This document shows positions 1-11,280 of a stretch of DNA of 64,000 nucleotides, piece by piece (position 1 is the stretch's first letter; every line of letters starts with the position of its first letter). Under the pieces are notes generated by a model. The model was not told the origin of the DNA, searched no databases, and was given only the letters and a program-made list of their open reading frames with translations. The DNA comes from Desulfuromonas sp. CSMB_57 (lineage in GTDB: Bacteria > Desulfobacterota > Desulfuromonadia > Desulfuromonadales > Syntrophotaleaceae): positions 62,001-126,000 of the forward strand of contig NZ_JAFCIY020000019.1 of assembly GCF_020194955.2 (NCBI RefSeq). The letters are read 5' to 3'. Made by a program: the position numbers and the translations under genes.

Positions 1-2915
<2,915 letters not shown>

Positions 2916-2966
2916 CACGGGCGATTTCCGTCGCGCCAGGGGGAAGGGGACTGCAGGAAATACCCC

Positions 2967-3440
2967 ATGTCGAGCCTCTTACTCCAGAGTTTGACCGAGC
3001 GCCTGTTCGCCGCCATCCCCATGGCGCGGGTCATGGGGGTTGAAGTCGTCGCCTGGGATGGGCGGGCCCTGCTCCTGGGCGCGCCCCTGGCGCCCAACCA
3101 CAACGACAAGGGGACCGGTTTCGCCGGTTCCCTGGCAACCCTGGCGACTTTGGCCGGCTGGGCCCTGGCCACCCTGCTGGCCGAAAAATTGGCCGGTCCT
3201 TGCCAAGTGGCGATCTTCGAAAGCGAACTGCGCTATCTGCGTCCCGTCACCGGGGACTTCACGGCGCGCTGCACGGTGCCGGACGAGGTGGCGTGCGAAA
3301 GGTTATCCACAACCTTGAGAGCGCGCGGACGGGGCCGGGTGGCCCTGACCGTGGAGGTGCTGCAGGGGGATGAGGTCAAGGTGAATTTTCGCGGTCGTTA
3401 TGCGGTGTGGAAGGCTGATCAAAGGCAGGCTGAAGACTGA
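2967..3440 (+). CDS. YiiD C-terminal-type thioesterase-fold protein
   Basis: This 157-residue protein resembles the hotdog-fold thioesterase domain found at the C-terminus of YiiD. The recognisable block is NHNDKGTGFAGSL (residues about 44-56), followed by a hydrophobic helix and a beta-rich second half (FESELRYLRPVTGDF, VKVNFRGRYAVW). The family is predicted to act on acyl thioesters, but the substrate is unknown. It starts 51 bp after carB and may be co-transcribed. The 3' end runs into a short copy of the GGCTGAAG-type repeat that is much longer at 6.0 kb. Confidence 0.75.
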   Translation: MSSLLLQSLTERLFAAIPMARVMGVEVVAWDGRALLLGAPLAPNHNDKGTGFAGSLATLATLAGWALATLLAEKLAGPCQVAIFESELRYLRPVTGDFTARCTVPDEVACERLSTTLRARGRGRVALTVEVLQGDEVKVNFRGRYAVWKADQRQAED

Positions 3441-3460
3441 TGACTGAAGGTTAACCTCCG

Positions 3461-4054
3461 ATGGCTGCCATGTTTTTACAGGTCTATCTCAAACTGTTCG
3501 TCATCCTGACGCCGTTTTTCGTCAGCTCGGCCTTTCTGTCCCTGACCCGGGGCATGTCGCCGGGGGAGCGGCAGCGCATCGCCGGCAAGGTGACGGTGGC
3601 CATCATTGCCGCCCTGTTCGTTCTTTACCTGTTCGGGCAGCGGATTTTCGCCCTGTTCGGCATCACCCTTGATGCCTTTCGCATCGGCGCCGGGGCGGTG
3701 CTGTTTCTGTCCGCAGTGGGCATGGTGCGCGGACCGGCCTCGGTGACGCCGCCCGGTCCGGGCGAGGATGTGGCCGTGGTGCCCCTGGCCATCCCCATCG
3801 CCGTCGGTCCCGGCACCATCGGCGCCCTGCTGGTCATGGCGGCCGAGCCCCTGACACTGGCCGAGCGCCTGGTTTCGGCCGGCGCCATGCTGGCGGCGGT
3901 GCTGACCGTCGGCCTGCTGCTGGTTATGGCCGGACGTCTGGAGCGTCTCATCGGGCAGCAGGGGTTGAACATCCTGACCAAGCTCACCGGCCTGTTCGTG
4001 TCGGCCATCGCCGCGCAGATCTTCTTTACCGGCCTGAAAAATTTTCTGGCTTGA
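3461..4054 (+). CDS. MarC family integral membrane protein
   Basis: A 197-residue protein with about six hydrophobic segments, matching the MarC/UPF0056 family in length. Characteristic features are the N-terminal LFVILTPFF segment, where most family members have NP or DP, a GAVLFLSAVGMVRG helix, and the conserved PLAIPIAVGPGTIGALL block (residues about 107-124). MarC proteins are inner-membrane proteins of unclear function; the early link to multiple antibiotic resistance was not upheld. It begins 20 bp after the thioesterase gene and is probably in the same transcript. Confidence 0.85.
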   Translation: MAAMFLQVYLKLFVILTPFFVSSAFLSLTRGMSPGERQRIAGKVTVAIIAALFVLYLFGQRIFALFGITLDAFRIGAGAVLFLSAVGMVRGPASVTPPGPGEDVAVVPLAIPIAVGPGTIGALLVMAAEPLTLAERLVSAGAMLAAVLTVGLLLVMAGRLERLIGQQGLNILTKLTGLFVSAIAAQIFFTGLKNFLA

Positions 4055-4096
4055 TGCGGCTTTGTCGCTGCCTATTAAGAACGGCAATGGTTTACA

Positions 4097-4128
4097 AAGG
4101 GTCTCGGTGTGGGGGGCGCGAGACCCTT
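4097..4128. terminator. Hairpin after marC-like gene
   Basis: A perfect 10-bp inverted repeat (AAGGGTCTCG / CGAGACCCTT) with a 12-base loop lies between the MarC gene and the aldolase gene. No T run follows at once, so it could be a weak terminator or an attenuating structure. Confidence 0.45.
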
Positions 4129-4185
4129 CTCCACCGCTGCTGAACGGTTAAAAAAAATATCGACATCCAGGTTTGAGGAGAACGC

Positions 4186-4854
4186 ATGCGCCTGCAACCC
4201 CAGCGGGAAGCCATCGTCCGTTTTGGACGCAAACTCATCACCTCGCAGCTGACCACCGGCGCCGGCGGCAATTTGAGCGTTTGCGACCGGGCCGCCGGCC
4301 TTATCGCCATCAGCCCGAGCGGCATCGACTATTTCGATCTGCAGGCCAAGGACGTGGTGGTAGTCGACGGCGACGGCTATGTGGTGGAGGGACGTTGCAA
4401 GCCGTCCAGCGAACTGGATTTTCACCTGGCCCTGTACCGCAGCCGGCCCGAGATCGCGGCCGTGGTGCATACCCATTCCGTCTATGCCACCACCATGGCC
4501 TGTCTGGGCTGGGAGATCCCGGCGGTGCATTACCTGGTGGGATTTTCCGGGCACAAGGTGCCCCTGGCGCCCTATGCCACCTTCGGTACCCCGCAACTTG
4601 CGGAGCATGTGGTGCGCGGCATCGGCAGCTTCAATGCCGTGCTGCTGGCCAACCATGGCTTGGTGTCGGTGGGGACGGACCTGGCGCGGGCCTTCAACGT
4701 CGCCGAGGAGATCGAACTGGTGGCGCGCATCTATTATCAGGCGCGGTCCGTGGGCGAGCCGGTGATTCTGCCCGAAGCGGAGATGGAGCGGGTGCTGGCC
4801 AAGTTCGCCAGCTACGGCCAGCCGCAGCGAGGTTTCGGTGACAACCAGATTTGA
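4186..4854 (+). CDS. Class II aldolase/adducin family protein (fuculose-phosphate aldolase type)
   Basis: A 222-residue zinc aldolase of the FucA/AraD/MtnB superfamily. Visible active-site parts are the phosphate-binding GAGGNLS and SPSG loops (residues about 26-46), the catalytic Glu in SSELDFHL, the zinc ligands in VHTHS (about residue 97) and the third ligand in LLANHG. Length and motifs suit cleavage of a ketose 1-phosphate to dihydroxyacetone phosphate and an aldehyde. Candidate substrates are L-fuculose 1-phosphate or, as in the DHAP shunt, 5-methylthioribulose or 5-deoxyribulose 1-phosphate; the sequence does not decide. A good ribosome site (GAGGAG) precedes the ATG. Its 3' end overlaps the next gene by 17 bp, so the two are translationally coupled. 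Confidence 0.85.
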   Translation: MRLQPQREAIVRFGRKLITSQLTTGAGGNLSVCDRAAGLIAISPSGIDYFDLQAKDVVVVDGDGYVVEGRCKPSSELDFHLALYRSRPEIAAVVHTHSVYATTMACLGWEIPAVHYLVGFSGHKVPLAPYATFGTPQLAEHVVRGIGSFNAVLLANHGLVSVGTDLARAFNVAEEIELVARIYYQARSVGEPVILPEAEMERVLAKFASYGQPQRGFGDNQI

Positions 4855-5986
4855 TTTCAACCGCCTCGTCGACCGTCGGGGCACCGGTTCCCTCAAGTGG
4901 GATCGCTATGCCGGCCGCGACGTGCTGCCCCTGTGGGTGGCGGACATGGATTTCGCCTCGCCGCCGGCGGTTATCGAGGCCTTGCAGGAGCGGGCCGCCC
5001 ATGGCGTTTTCGGCTACAGCCATGCTCCCGCCGCCTTGGTGGAAGCGGTTCAGGCCTGGCTCCTGGAGCGCTACGGCTGGCGGGTTGCGGCCGAGGAACT
5101 GGTCTGGTTGCCCGGTTTGGTGGTGGGGCTGAACGTGGCCTGCCGGGCGGTGGGCGGCGAGGGCGCCGAGGTACTGACCCTGACCCCCATCTACCCGCCC
5201 TTTCTCTCCGCTCCGGAATTGTCCGGGCGCCGCTTGGTTACGGTGCCCATGGTACGTGAGGCAGAACGCTGGGGCATCGATTTCGTCGCCCTGGAAAGGG
5301 CCCTGACGCCGGCCAGTCGGCTGTTGCTCTGGTGCAGTCCCCACAATCCCACCGGCCGGGTCTGGTCTCGGGACGAATTGGAACGCCTGGCCGATTTATG
5401 CCTGCGCCACGACCTGGTGCTGTGCTCCGACGAAATTCACGCCGATCTGGTCCTGGAGCCGGGCTGCAGGCACTTGCCGACGGCCACCCTTGATGCGGCC
5501 GTGGCGCGGCGTACCATCACCCTCATGGCACCCAGCAAGTCTTTCAATCTGCCGGGCCTCAACTGCGCCTTCGCCCTAATTCCCGACCCCGCCTTGCGGG
5601 CCCGGTTCCGGCGGGCCATGGCCGGCATCGTCCCCCACGTCAACCTGTTCGGGTACGCCGCCGCCCTGGCCGCCTACCGCGACAGCGCCGACTGGCTCGC
5701 CGCCCTGCTCGACTACCTGCGCGGCAACCGCGATCTGGTGGAAGCGGCCGTGGCAACCATGCCTGGCTTGCGCACCACGCCCGTAGAGGCCACCTACCTG
5801 ACCTGGATCGACGCCCGGGATACGGGCTGGGAAAACCCGGCACAGGTTTTTGAAGAAGGCGGCGTGGGGCTTTCCGATGGCCGCGAGTTCGGCGCTCCCG
5901 GTTTCGTACGCCTCAATTTCGGCTGTCCCCGTCCGGTTCTGCAGGAAGCTTTGGAGCGGATGGCAAGAAGGTTAAGGGCAGGCTGA
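4838..5986 (+). CDS. patB: MalY/PatB family PLP-dependent C-S lyase
   Basis: A 382-residue fold-type I PLP enzyme of the MalY/PatB (cystathionine beta-lyase) group. Family signatures are LPLWVADMDF (residues about 29-38), HNPTGRVW, CSDEIHADL for the cofactor-binding Asp, and the Schiff-base Lys in APSKSFNLPGL. These enzymes cleave the C-S bond of cystathionine or related cysteine S-conjugates, giving pyruvate, ammonia and a thiol. The start is a GTG inside the aldolase gene (17-bp overlap), giving MTTRFDF, the usual N-terminus. Coupling to a sugar-phosphate aldolase hints at a shared sulfur-compound salvage role, which is inference only. Confidence 0.88.
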   Translation: MTTRFDFNRLVDRRGTGSLKWDRYAGRDVLPLWVADMDFASPPAVIEALQERAAHGVFGYSHAPAALVEAVQAWLLERYGWRVAAEELVWLPGLVVGLNVACRAVGGEGAEVLTLTPIYPPFLSAPELSGRRLVTVPMVREAERWGIDFVALERALTPASRLLLWCSPHNPTGRVWSRDELERLADLCLRHDLVLCSDEIHADLVLEPGCRHLPTATLDAAVARRTITLMAPSKSFNLPGLNCAFALIPDPALRARFRRAMAGIVPHVNLFGYAAALAAYRDSADWLAALLDYLRGNRDLVEAAVATMPGLRTTPVEATYLTWIDARDTGWENPAQVFEEGGVGLSDGREFGAPGFVRLNFGCPRPVLQEALERMARRLRAG

Positions 5987-6002
5987 AGGATGATAAGGCA
6001 GG

Positions 6003-6079
6003 CTGAAGTCTGAAGCCTGAAGCCTGAAGCCTGAAGGCGGAAGGCGGAAGGCGGAAGGCGGAAGGCGGAAGGCGGAAGG
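6003..6079 (+). repeat. Eleven tandem heptamers (CTGAAGN then CGGAAGG)
   Basis: Directly after the patB-like gene come five CTGAAGN units (6003-6037) and then six exact CGGAAGG units (6038-6079). The two blocks differ by one or two bases and look like a heptamer that mutated and re-expanded. A single stray relative of the motif occurs at about 3424-3450. Such arrays change copy number by slippage. Confidence 0.9.
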
Positions 6080-6169
6080 GCGCGTTGGTTATGACAGTTT
6101 CAAGAGGTGCAAAGATGAATAAAGGCTATCCATTCGTTGCAATCAGGCAGCAGGTAGGGCACGTATCCT

Positions 6170-6241
6170 GCCTTTACTTCAGCCTTCGGACTTCAGCCTT
6201 CAGTCTGATTATGCCCTTCAGCCTTCGGACTTCAGTCTGAC
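6170..6241 (-). repeat. Inverted counterpart of the heptamer repeat
   Basis: The stretch repeatedly reads CTTCAGCC, CTTCAGTCTGA and CTTCGGA, the reverse complement of the CTGAAG-type units at 6003-6037. Together with the left array it could pair as a long imperfect hairpin around a 90-bp centre. It ends just before the ATG of the next gene and may affect its expression. Confidence 0.7.
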
Positions 6242-6243
6242 CC

Positions 6244-7359
6244 ATGCCCCTATACCGTGACGTTATCAGCGATCTGACCGTGGACCTGCCGCGTCGGGAT
6301 TTGCGCACCATGCTGCGCACCGTGCGAACCCTGTTCCGCCTTAGCGGGCTGCCGGCCTACCGGGCGACGGTGCTCCCCCTGGTGCCGGAATCGGCCCGTT
6401 TCGACCCCGGTCACGACGCAGTCATGATGGGCTACGATTTTCACCTGACCGCCGACGGACCGCGGCTCATCGAGGTCAATACCAATGCCGGCGGCGGCCT
6501 GCTGGCCGCCCTCGCCCATTTCCCCTCGCTGCAGGACGCGCGACGGGCCACCGGTCGGTTGCGGCGAGCCTTTCTGGAACCCTTCGCTGCCGAGATGGCC
6601 CGTTTCAGTGGCGGGGCGCTGGCGCGTCCGCGCCGCGTCGTCATCCTGGACGAAGAGCCGGAGACGCAATTCCTGTATGCCGAAATGCAGGCCTTCGCCG
6701 AGCTGTTTCAGGAATGGGGCACGGCGGCCCAGGTGGTCGATCCGGTTCGACTGCATGCCGATGGCGGCGGTGTCTGGCTGGACGGCGAGCGCATCGACCT
6801 GATTTACAATCGGCATTGTGATTTCTATCTGGAAAGCGCCGCCATGGCGGGTATTCGGGCCGCCTACCTGACGGGCGAGGTGTGTCTGTCACCCAATCCC
6901 TTCGTCTACGGGCTGTTGGGGGACAAGCGGCGTATGGTCCTGTGGTCCGACGTGGAAATTTTGGCGCAGTTGGGCTTGAGTCAGACGGAACAGGAGTTGT
7001 TGCTTCAGGTGGTGCCGCGCAGTCGCCTGCTGGCCGATCTGGCGGCGAACGAGCTGTGGCCGCAGAGAAAGTCGCTGGTATTCAAGCCAGTCGATCGCTA
7101 CGGCAGCCGCGGCGTGCTGGTGGGGGACAAGCTGACCCGGGGTCGTTTCGAGGCGCTGCCGGCGGATCAGACCCTGGTGCAGGATCTGGTGCCGCCTTCC
7201 CTGACCCCCGGCGGTTCCCATGGCGAGCCGATGAAAACCGATCTGCGGCTTTATGCCTATCGCGACCAGGTGCTGGGATTGGGCGCCCGGCTGTATCGGG
7301 GGCAGGTGACCAACCTGCGCACTCCCGGCGGCGGGTTCGCCCGGGTGCGGGTGGTTTGA
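6244..7359 (+). CDS. Conserved protein with ATP-grasp-like features
   Basis: A 371-residue protein without a family I can name with certainty. Features recall ATP-grasp ligases of the glutathionylspermidine-synthase or circularly permuted kind: an acidic LIEVNTNAGGG block (residues about 76-86), DLIYNRHCDFY, and a late phosphate-loop-like VFKPVDRYGSRGV followed by VQDLVPP and MKTDLRLYAY. The order, with the metal-binding LIEVN block early and the Lys/Gly loop late, suggests permutation. No signal peptide or membrane segment is evident. The ATG follows the CTTCAG repeats directly and has no good ribosome site, so a later start is possible. A strong hairpin terminator follows the stop codon. 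Confidence 0.6.
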   Translation: MPLYRDVISDLTVDLPRRDLRTMLRTVRTLFRLSGLPAYRATVLPLVPESARFDPGHDAVMMGYDFHLTADGPRLIEVNTNAGGGLLAALAHFPSLQDARRATGRLRRAFLEPFAAEMARFSGGALARPRRVVILDEEPETQFLYAEMQAFAELFQEWGTAAQVVDPVRLHADGGGVWLDGERIDLIYNRHCDFYLESAAMAGIRAAYLTGEVCLSPNPFVYGLLGDKRRMVLWSDVEILAQLGLSQTEQELLLQVVPRSRLLADLAANELWPQRKSLVFKPVDRYGSRGVLVGDKLTRGRFEALPADQTLVQDLVPPSLTPGGSHGEPMKTDLRLYAYRDQVLGLGARLYRGQVTNLRTPGGGFARVRVV

Positions 7360-7391
7360 AGGGCTGCCGAAAGGCAGCCCTTCTGCGTTTT
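7360..7391. terminator. Rho-independent terminator (GNRA loop)
   Basis: A 9-bp stem AGGGCTGCC / GGCAGCCCT closed by a GAAA tetraloop begins at the stop codon of the plus-strand gene and is followed by TTCTGCGTTTT. It separates two convergent genes and could serve both. Confidence 0.8.
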
Positions 7392-7400
7392 ACAGGAACA

Positions 7401-8714
7401 TTACTGCTGCCCGGCGGCTTGTCCCATGGCCTGGTCCCACTTGGCGGTGAAGTTGTTGGTCACCCAGCCGGCATCCCACCATTCCCGGGGATGTACCGAC
7501 AGGCCGCCCACCAGCATTTCGTAATGGAGGTGATCGCCGGCGGCCATGCCGGTGGCTCCGGTGTTGCCGATAATCTGGCCCTTTTCCACCTGGTCGCCGA
7601 CTTTCACCGCCATGCTGCTAAGGTGGGCATACAGGCTCTGCAGACCCAGTCCGTGATCGATGACGATGCATTGGCCGTAGATGCCCAGATCCTCGGTCAT
7701 GACCACCACGCCGCTGTTGGCGGCCGGCACCGGGGAGTTGGCCAGGGACGCCAGGTCGATGCCCATGTGGGTCTGTTCGTCGATCAACTGGCCGTCCAGG
7801 TAGTAGCTGCGCCGGTCGGCGAAATCGGCCCTTTGGGCGGAGTTGGGCAGGCGCAGAAACGGACCCTGCCAGAGGGGGCGCGGCGCGGTCTGGGCCGCCA
7901 ACTTGTTGAGTCGGGCCCGGTTGCTGTCGCGCATTTCCCGGTTGACGCGCAGGAAGAGTTCCAGAGAATCGGTGGTTCCCGGGAAATAGTGCTGGAATTC
8001 CGGCATCTTGTTGTCCAGGAACTGGCGGCTGATGTTGATCCGGTCGGCGCGCGCCGGACGCCCCAGGGTATTGTAGAAAAAGCCGCCGGTGCGTTCGTTG
8101 CCGGCCAGGTCCGTTGCCACCAGGCGGGGGACGAAATCGCCGCGCTCCAGGTCATGGGGAAAGGGGAACAGGCAGGCCCAGACCCCGTTTTCTTGCTGGA
8201 AGGCGGGGAAAAAATGCTTGCCGATCTGCACCCCGGTGCGTTCGACCTCCTTGGAAACACGATACAGGACCAGCCCGCTGCCGCCCTGATAGACATTGTG
8301 GGCGGTGGACAGCACCGAAATGCTGGGCGGGCGCAAATCGCTCTTCAAATCGAGGCGCTGGCTGGTTTTGTTCCTCCAGAAAGCATGATCCCGAGCCTCC
8401 ACCTGCAGGCTGAAGGGTCCTTCCTGGATGCCGGATTTGGCCAGATCCAGGGTGACCTGATGGCGCTCCGTGCCCTTGGCAAAGGATTCATTGACCAATT
8501 CGGTGACCTTGCCGTTCTGGGACAGGGTGATGGCCAGGCTTTTCAGTCCGGTACCCGGGTCCTCGAGGGTCAGCACCGGCGGGCGGCGAACCGAAACCAG
8601 ACCGTTCTCGGGCTGCAGGGTGAGGGCGGGGGCGTGCTTGTCGCGCAGGAACAGAAAGCCGGTCCCCAGACCGATAACCATCAGGATCAGGATCGACAGA
8701 GCTTTTTGTTTCAC
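7401..8714 (-). CDS. M23 family metallopeptidase (LytM-type), membrane-anchored
   Basis: A 437-residue cell-wall endopeptidase. Residues about 5-24 form a single N-terminal membrane anchor, so the rest lies in the periplasm. A beta-rich middle region (about 30-290) has Ig-like character. The C-terminal LytM domain keeps its zinc and catalytic motifs: HMGID (His and Asp ligands), LYAHL, and HLHYE (HxH). It should cleave peptide cross-links in peptidoglycan or activate amidases. Because all ligand positions are present, it is probably an active enzyme rather than a degenerate NlpD/EnvC-like activator. The ribosome site reads GGAGG in minus-strand sense. Confidence 0.9.
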   Translation of the reverse strand: MKQKALSILILMVIGLGTGFLFLRDKHAPALTLQPENGLVSVRRPPVLTLEDPGTGLKSLAITLSQNGKVTELVNESFAKGTERHQVTLDLAKSGIQEGPFSLQVEARDHAFWRNKTSQRLDLKSDLRPPSISVLSTAHNVYQGGSGLVLYRVSKEVERTGVQIGKHFFPAFQQENGVWACLFPFPHDLERGDFVPRLVATDLAGNERTGGFFYNTLGRPARADRINISRQFLDNKMPEFQHYFPGTTDSLELFLRVNREMRDSNRARLNKLAAQTAPRPLWQGPFLRLPNSAQRADFADRRSYYLDGQLIDEQTHMGIDLASLANSPVPAANSGVVVMTEDLGIYGQCIVIDHGLGLQSLYAHLSSMAVKVGDQVEKGQIIGNTGATGMAAGDHLHYEMLVGGLSVHPREWWDAGWVTNNFTAKWDQAMGQAAGQQ

Positions 8715-8813
8715 TTTTACCTCCAGGTGTTTGGCTCAAAAAGTGTGGCGCCGGGTCGGCCTCGGCGCCAGTCGAAGGGTATAAGGATTGGAGCATTGGC
8801 TCCAACGCGGGCA

Positions 8814-9209
8814 TCAGCGCGCCGCCTGCCGGTTCCAGAAGGCGGCCACCAGACCCCACAGCAGGCTGATGGCCAGCAGCACGACCGGGGTCATGCGGCC
8901 GTAGCCGGTGCCGCCGAGGCCGCGGCCATGGCGCGGCAGATAATACAGCAGCAGCCAGGCGGCCAGGATTCCGCCGGCCAGCAGGCCGCGCCAGACCGGG
9001 CGGTTTTTCCAATAGGGCGGCGCCAGCAGCAGACCCCAGAGACCGCCGATGATCAGTCGTTGGCTGAGGGAGGCAAAATCGAGGGGCAGCCGCAGGCTGA
9101 TGCCCAGCCAGGCCGTGACCCCGTCACGGACCAGTTCCCAGTACAGCAGGGAAACCGTCAGGGCGCCGAGGATGCCGCCGGTAAAGGCAGCGCTGAGGGA
9201 ACGAAACAT
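8814..9209 (-). CDS. Small integral membrane protein, unknown function
   Basis: A 131-residue protein with four predicted hydrophobic helices (about residues 6-27, 44-62, 72-91 and 106-126). I set the start at the ATG with AAGGA six bases upstream (MFRSLSAAF); a longer frame exists but its extra 19 residues are proline-rich and lack a ribosome site. No family is recognised. It lies between the M23 peptidase and a holin-like gene on the same strand, so an envelope role is likely. Confidence 0.6.
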   Translation of the reverse strand: MFRSLSAAFTGGILGALTVSLLYWELVRDGVTAWLGISLRLPLDFASLSQRLIIGGLWGLLLAPPYWKNRPVWRGLLAGGILAAWLLLYYLPRHGRGLGGTGYGRMTPVVLLAISLLWGLVAAFWNRQAAR

Positions 9210-9266
9210 GACGAATCCTTGCTTACCGGCAGGTGGGCTTGGAGTTGGGGACCGGCGTGGGGCCAA

Positions 9267-9659
9267 TCATTGCCAGCGTCCCCGACGGTTGCGCAGTACG
9301 ATGACCTCGATGCGACCCTGGTCGTTGATCAGGGTGGACAGCAGCCAGCTGACCGCGCTGATAATCAGGGAGCCGAACACCGCCCACCAGAAACCGGCGA
9401 CATGAAAGCCGCCGATGACCCCCGAGGCCATGAGCAGCATCAGGGCATTGATGACGAAGGTAAACAGCCCCAGGGTCAGGATGTTCAGGGGCAGGGTCAC
9501 CAGCAGCAGAAAGGGCCTAAGCAGCGCATTGAGGATGCCAAGGATGGCCGCGGCGAAGAAGGCCGAGAAAAAGCCCGCTACGGATATGCCTTCCACCAGG
9601 TAAGCCGCCGCCAGAATGGCCAGGGTCAGAACCAGCCAGCGGATGAGCAGACCGCGCAT
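9267..9659 (-). CDS. YvlD / phage holin family IV-like membrane protein
   Basis: A 130-residue protein with four hydrophobic segments, of the family often named mycobacterial four-TM phage holin (PF04020, YvlD-like). The conserved LGILNALLRPFLLLVTLPLNILTLG block (residues about 40-64) and FVINALML are clear. Despite the name, most bacterial members are not phage lysis proteins, and no phage genes lie nearby. It is the first gene of a minus-strand group with the small membrane protein and the M23 peptidase. Confidence 0.82.
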   Translation of the reverse strand: MRGLLIRWLVLTLAILAAAYLVEGISVAGFFSAFFAAAILGILNALLRPFLLLVTLPLNILTLGLFTFVINALMLLMASGVIGGFHVAGFWWAVFGSLIISAVSWLLSTLINDQGRIEVIVLRNRRGRWQ

Positions 9660-9830
9660 GGATTACCTCCGATCCTTGCTGTAAAAAAATAAAGTCGCAT
9701 GCCGGGCATAATGCCCTGCTGTCAAGGGAATTTGAAGGATAGCCTAAAACGATGGGGGAGGGAAGGGGGTAGGGGGACGGCAGCGGCGACGAACAGCGTT
9801 GGCCAAGGAACTGTGGTACTCTTGTATTCC

Positions 9831-11105
9831 ATGAGGGTACTGCTGATTTCCATTAATACGGAACCGATTGCCATGGCGCCCCTGCCGCTGGGGCTCAACT
9901 GCGTGGCCGTGGCGACCCGGAATGCCGGGCATGCCGTGCGGATGCTCGATCTGATGGGGGGTGACGACTGCCCGTCCCTTATCAGGGAGGCCGTTGCTGC
10001 AAGCGCTCCCCAGGTGATCGGCATTTCCGTTCGCAACATCGACGACCAGAACCGGGCACAGCCGCGCTTCCTCCTGGAAACGGCCCGCACCACCATCGCC
10101 ACCTGCCGAGCCCTGTCCGCGGCGACCATTGTCGTCGGCGGTGCCGGCTACAGCATCTTTCCCGAGGCGGCGCTGCGCTATCTGCGGGCCGACTTTGGAA
10201 TCTGCGGCGACGGGGAAGAGGCGTTTCCGGCCCTGCTTCGGGCCCTGGAGCGGGGCGAACCCCCAGGCGGCATCGCCGGTCTCTGGCGCCCCGGGGCGCT
10301 ACCCCAAAACGGCGCCGCCGCGCGTTCGGAGCTTGCCGCCCAGCCGCTGCCCGATCCGGCGCTCTGGACCGTACCCGCCGGTCTGCGGCCGGAGATCTGG
10401 CTGCCGTTCCAGACCCGGCGCGGCTGTCCCATGGACTGCAGCTACTGCAGCACCCCGGCCATCGAAGGGGCGGTCATCAGGCAGCGTCCCATTGCCGGGG
10501 TCCTGCAGGGGATTGCCGCGCATGTGGCCGCCGGTTTCCAGCACTTCTACTTTGTCGACAGCACCTTCAATTTGCCCCCAGCCTACGCCCGTGAACTCTG
10601 CGCGGCTCTTGGCGCCGCCGGGCTTGGCATCCGCTGGCGTTGCATTCTCTATCCGGGCTCGGTGGATGCAGATCTGGTGACAAAGATGGCGGCGGCAGGC
10701 TGCGTCGAGGCGAGCCTGGGCTTCGAAAGCGGCTGCCCCGCCATGCTGAGAAATTTCCACAAACAGTTTGACCTGGACCAGGTACGGACGGCCGCGGCCC
10801 TGCTCAGGGACCATGGTATCCGCCGGACCGGCTTTCTTTTGCTGGGCGGACCCGGCGAGACCAGGGAGTCCATAGAGGAAAGCCTGGTTTTCGCCGATTC
10901 CCTGGCCCTCGACCAGCTAAAGCTGACGACGGGAATCCGCATCTATCCGGGAACGGCCCTGGAGCGGACGGCTCGGAAAGAAGGCGTGATAACCCCCGGT
11001 GACGACCTGCTCCTGCCCCGTTTCTACCTGGCTCGGGGGCTTGAGGGTTGGATTGAGCCGATGTTGCGCGATTGGATGCAAGAACGACCCTGGTGCACGA
11101 CCTGA
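9831..11105 (+). CDS. Radical SAM protein with N-terminal B12-binding-type domain
   Basis: A 424-residue protein. Residues 1-150 or so form a Rossmann-like cobalamin-binding-type domain (LPLGLNCVAVA, VVGGAGYSIFPE, DFGICGDGEEAFP). The radical SAM core follows, with the 4Fe-4S motif RRGCPMDCSYCSTP (about residues 190-203) and later ASLGFESGC and GFLLLGGPGET. This is the BchE/P-methyltransferase-like architecture, whose members perform methylations, cyclisations and other radical chemistry; the substrate is unknown. A longer frame opens at 9699, but the ATG at 9831 gives the expected MRVLLIS start. The last 80 bases recur as a fragment at 16.8 kb. A strong terminator follows. Confidence 0.85.
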   Translation: MRVLLISINTEPIAMAPLPLGLNCVAVATRNAGHAVRMLDLMGGDDCPSLIREAVAASAPQVIGISVRNIDDQNRAQPRFLLETARTTIATCRALSAATIVVGGAGYSIFPEAALRYLRADFGICGDGEEAFPALLRALERGEPPGGIAGLWRPGALPQNGAAARSELAAQPLPDPALWTVPAGLRPEIWLPFQTRRGCPMDCSYCSTPAIEGAVIRQRPIAGVLQGIAAHVAAGFQHFYFVDSTFNLPPAYARELCAALGAAGLGIRWRCILYPGSVDADLVTKMAAAGCVEASLGFESGCPAMLRNFHKQFDLDQVRTAAALLRDHGIRRTGFLLLGGPGETRESIEESLVFADSLALDQLKLTTGIRIYPGTALERTARKEGVITPGDDLLLPRFYLARGLEGWIEPMLRDWMQERPWCTT

Positions 11106-11115
11106 CGGCACGGCA
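11029..11115 (+). repeat. 3' end of the radical SAM gene, parent of a duplicated fragment
   Basis: These 87 bases, covering the last codons and stop of the radical SAM gene plus ten bases, recur at 16802-16888 with about five or six mismatches and no gaps. This copy is the intact one. Confidence 0.9.
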
Positions 11116-11157
11116 CCTGGAGTTGCTTCCCGTGATTCGGTGCCGGGGTCATGAAGT

Positions 11158-11191
11158 CAGCCACCTGGCATTCTTGCCGGGTGGCTGTTTT
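11158..11191 (+). terminator. Rho-independent terminator of the radical SAM gene
   Basis: A 13-bp stem including one T-G wobble (CAGCCACCTGGCA / TGCCGGGTGGCTG) with a TTCT loop, followed by TTTTGCGTTT. Confidence 0.85.
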
Positions 11192-11280
11192 GCGTTTCCG
11201 GGTAGCAATTCTAATGGGGGTGGAAAATTGTTATCGGAATTATTAGAAATATTGACTTAACTTTTCATCGGCGCAATATA

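Noticed and set aside
6003-6079. Heptamer array as a CRISPR-like locus
   Set aside because: The units are contiguous seven-base repeats without spacers, and no cas genes are present.
9267-9659. Phage origin suggested by the holin-like family name
   Set aside because: No other phage gene is nearby, and this family is common in non-phage bacterial loci.
6882-9692. A 936-codon plus-strand frame running through the end of one gene and against three minus-strand genes
   Set aside because: It crosses a strong terminator and the antisense of the M23, membrane and YvlD genes, all of which have recognisable products.
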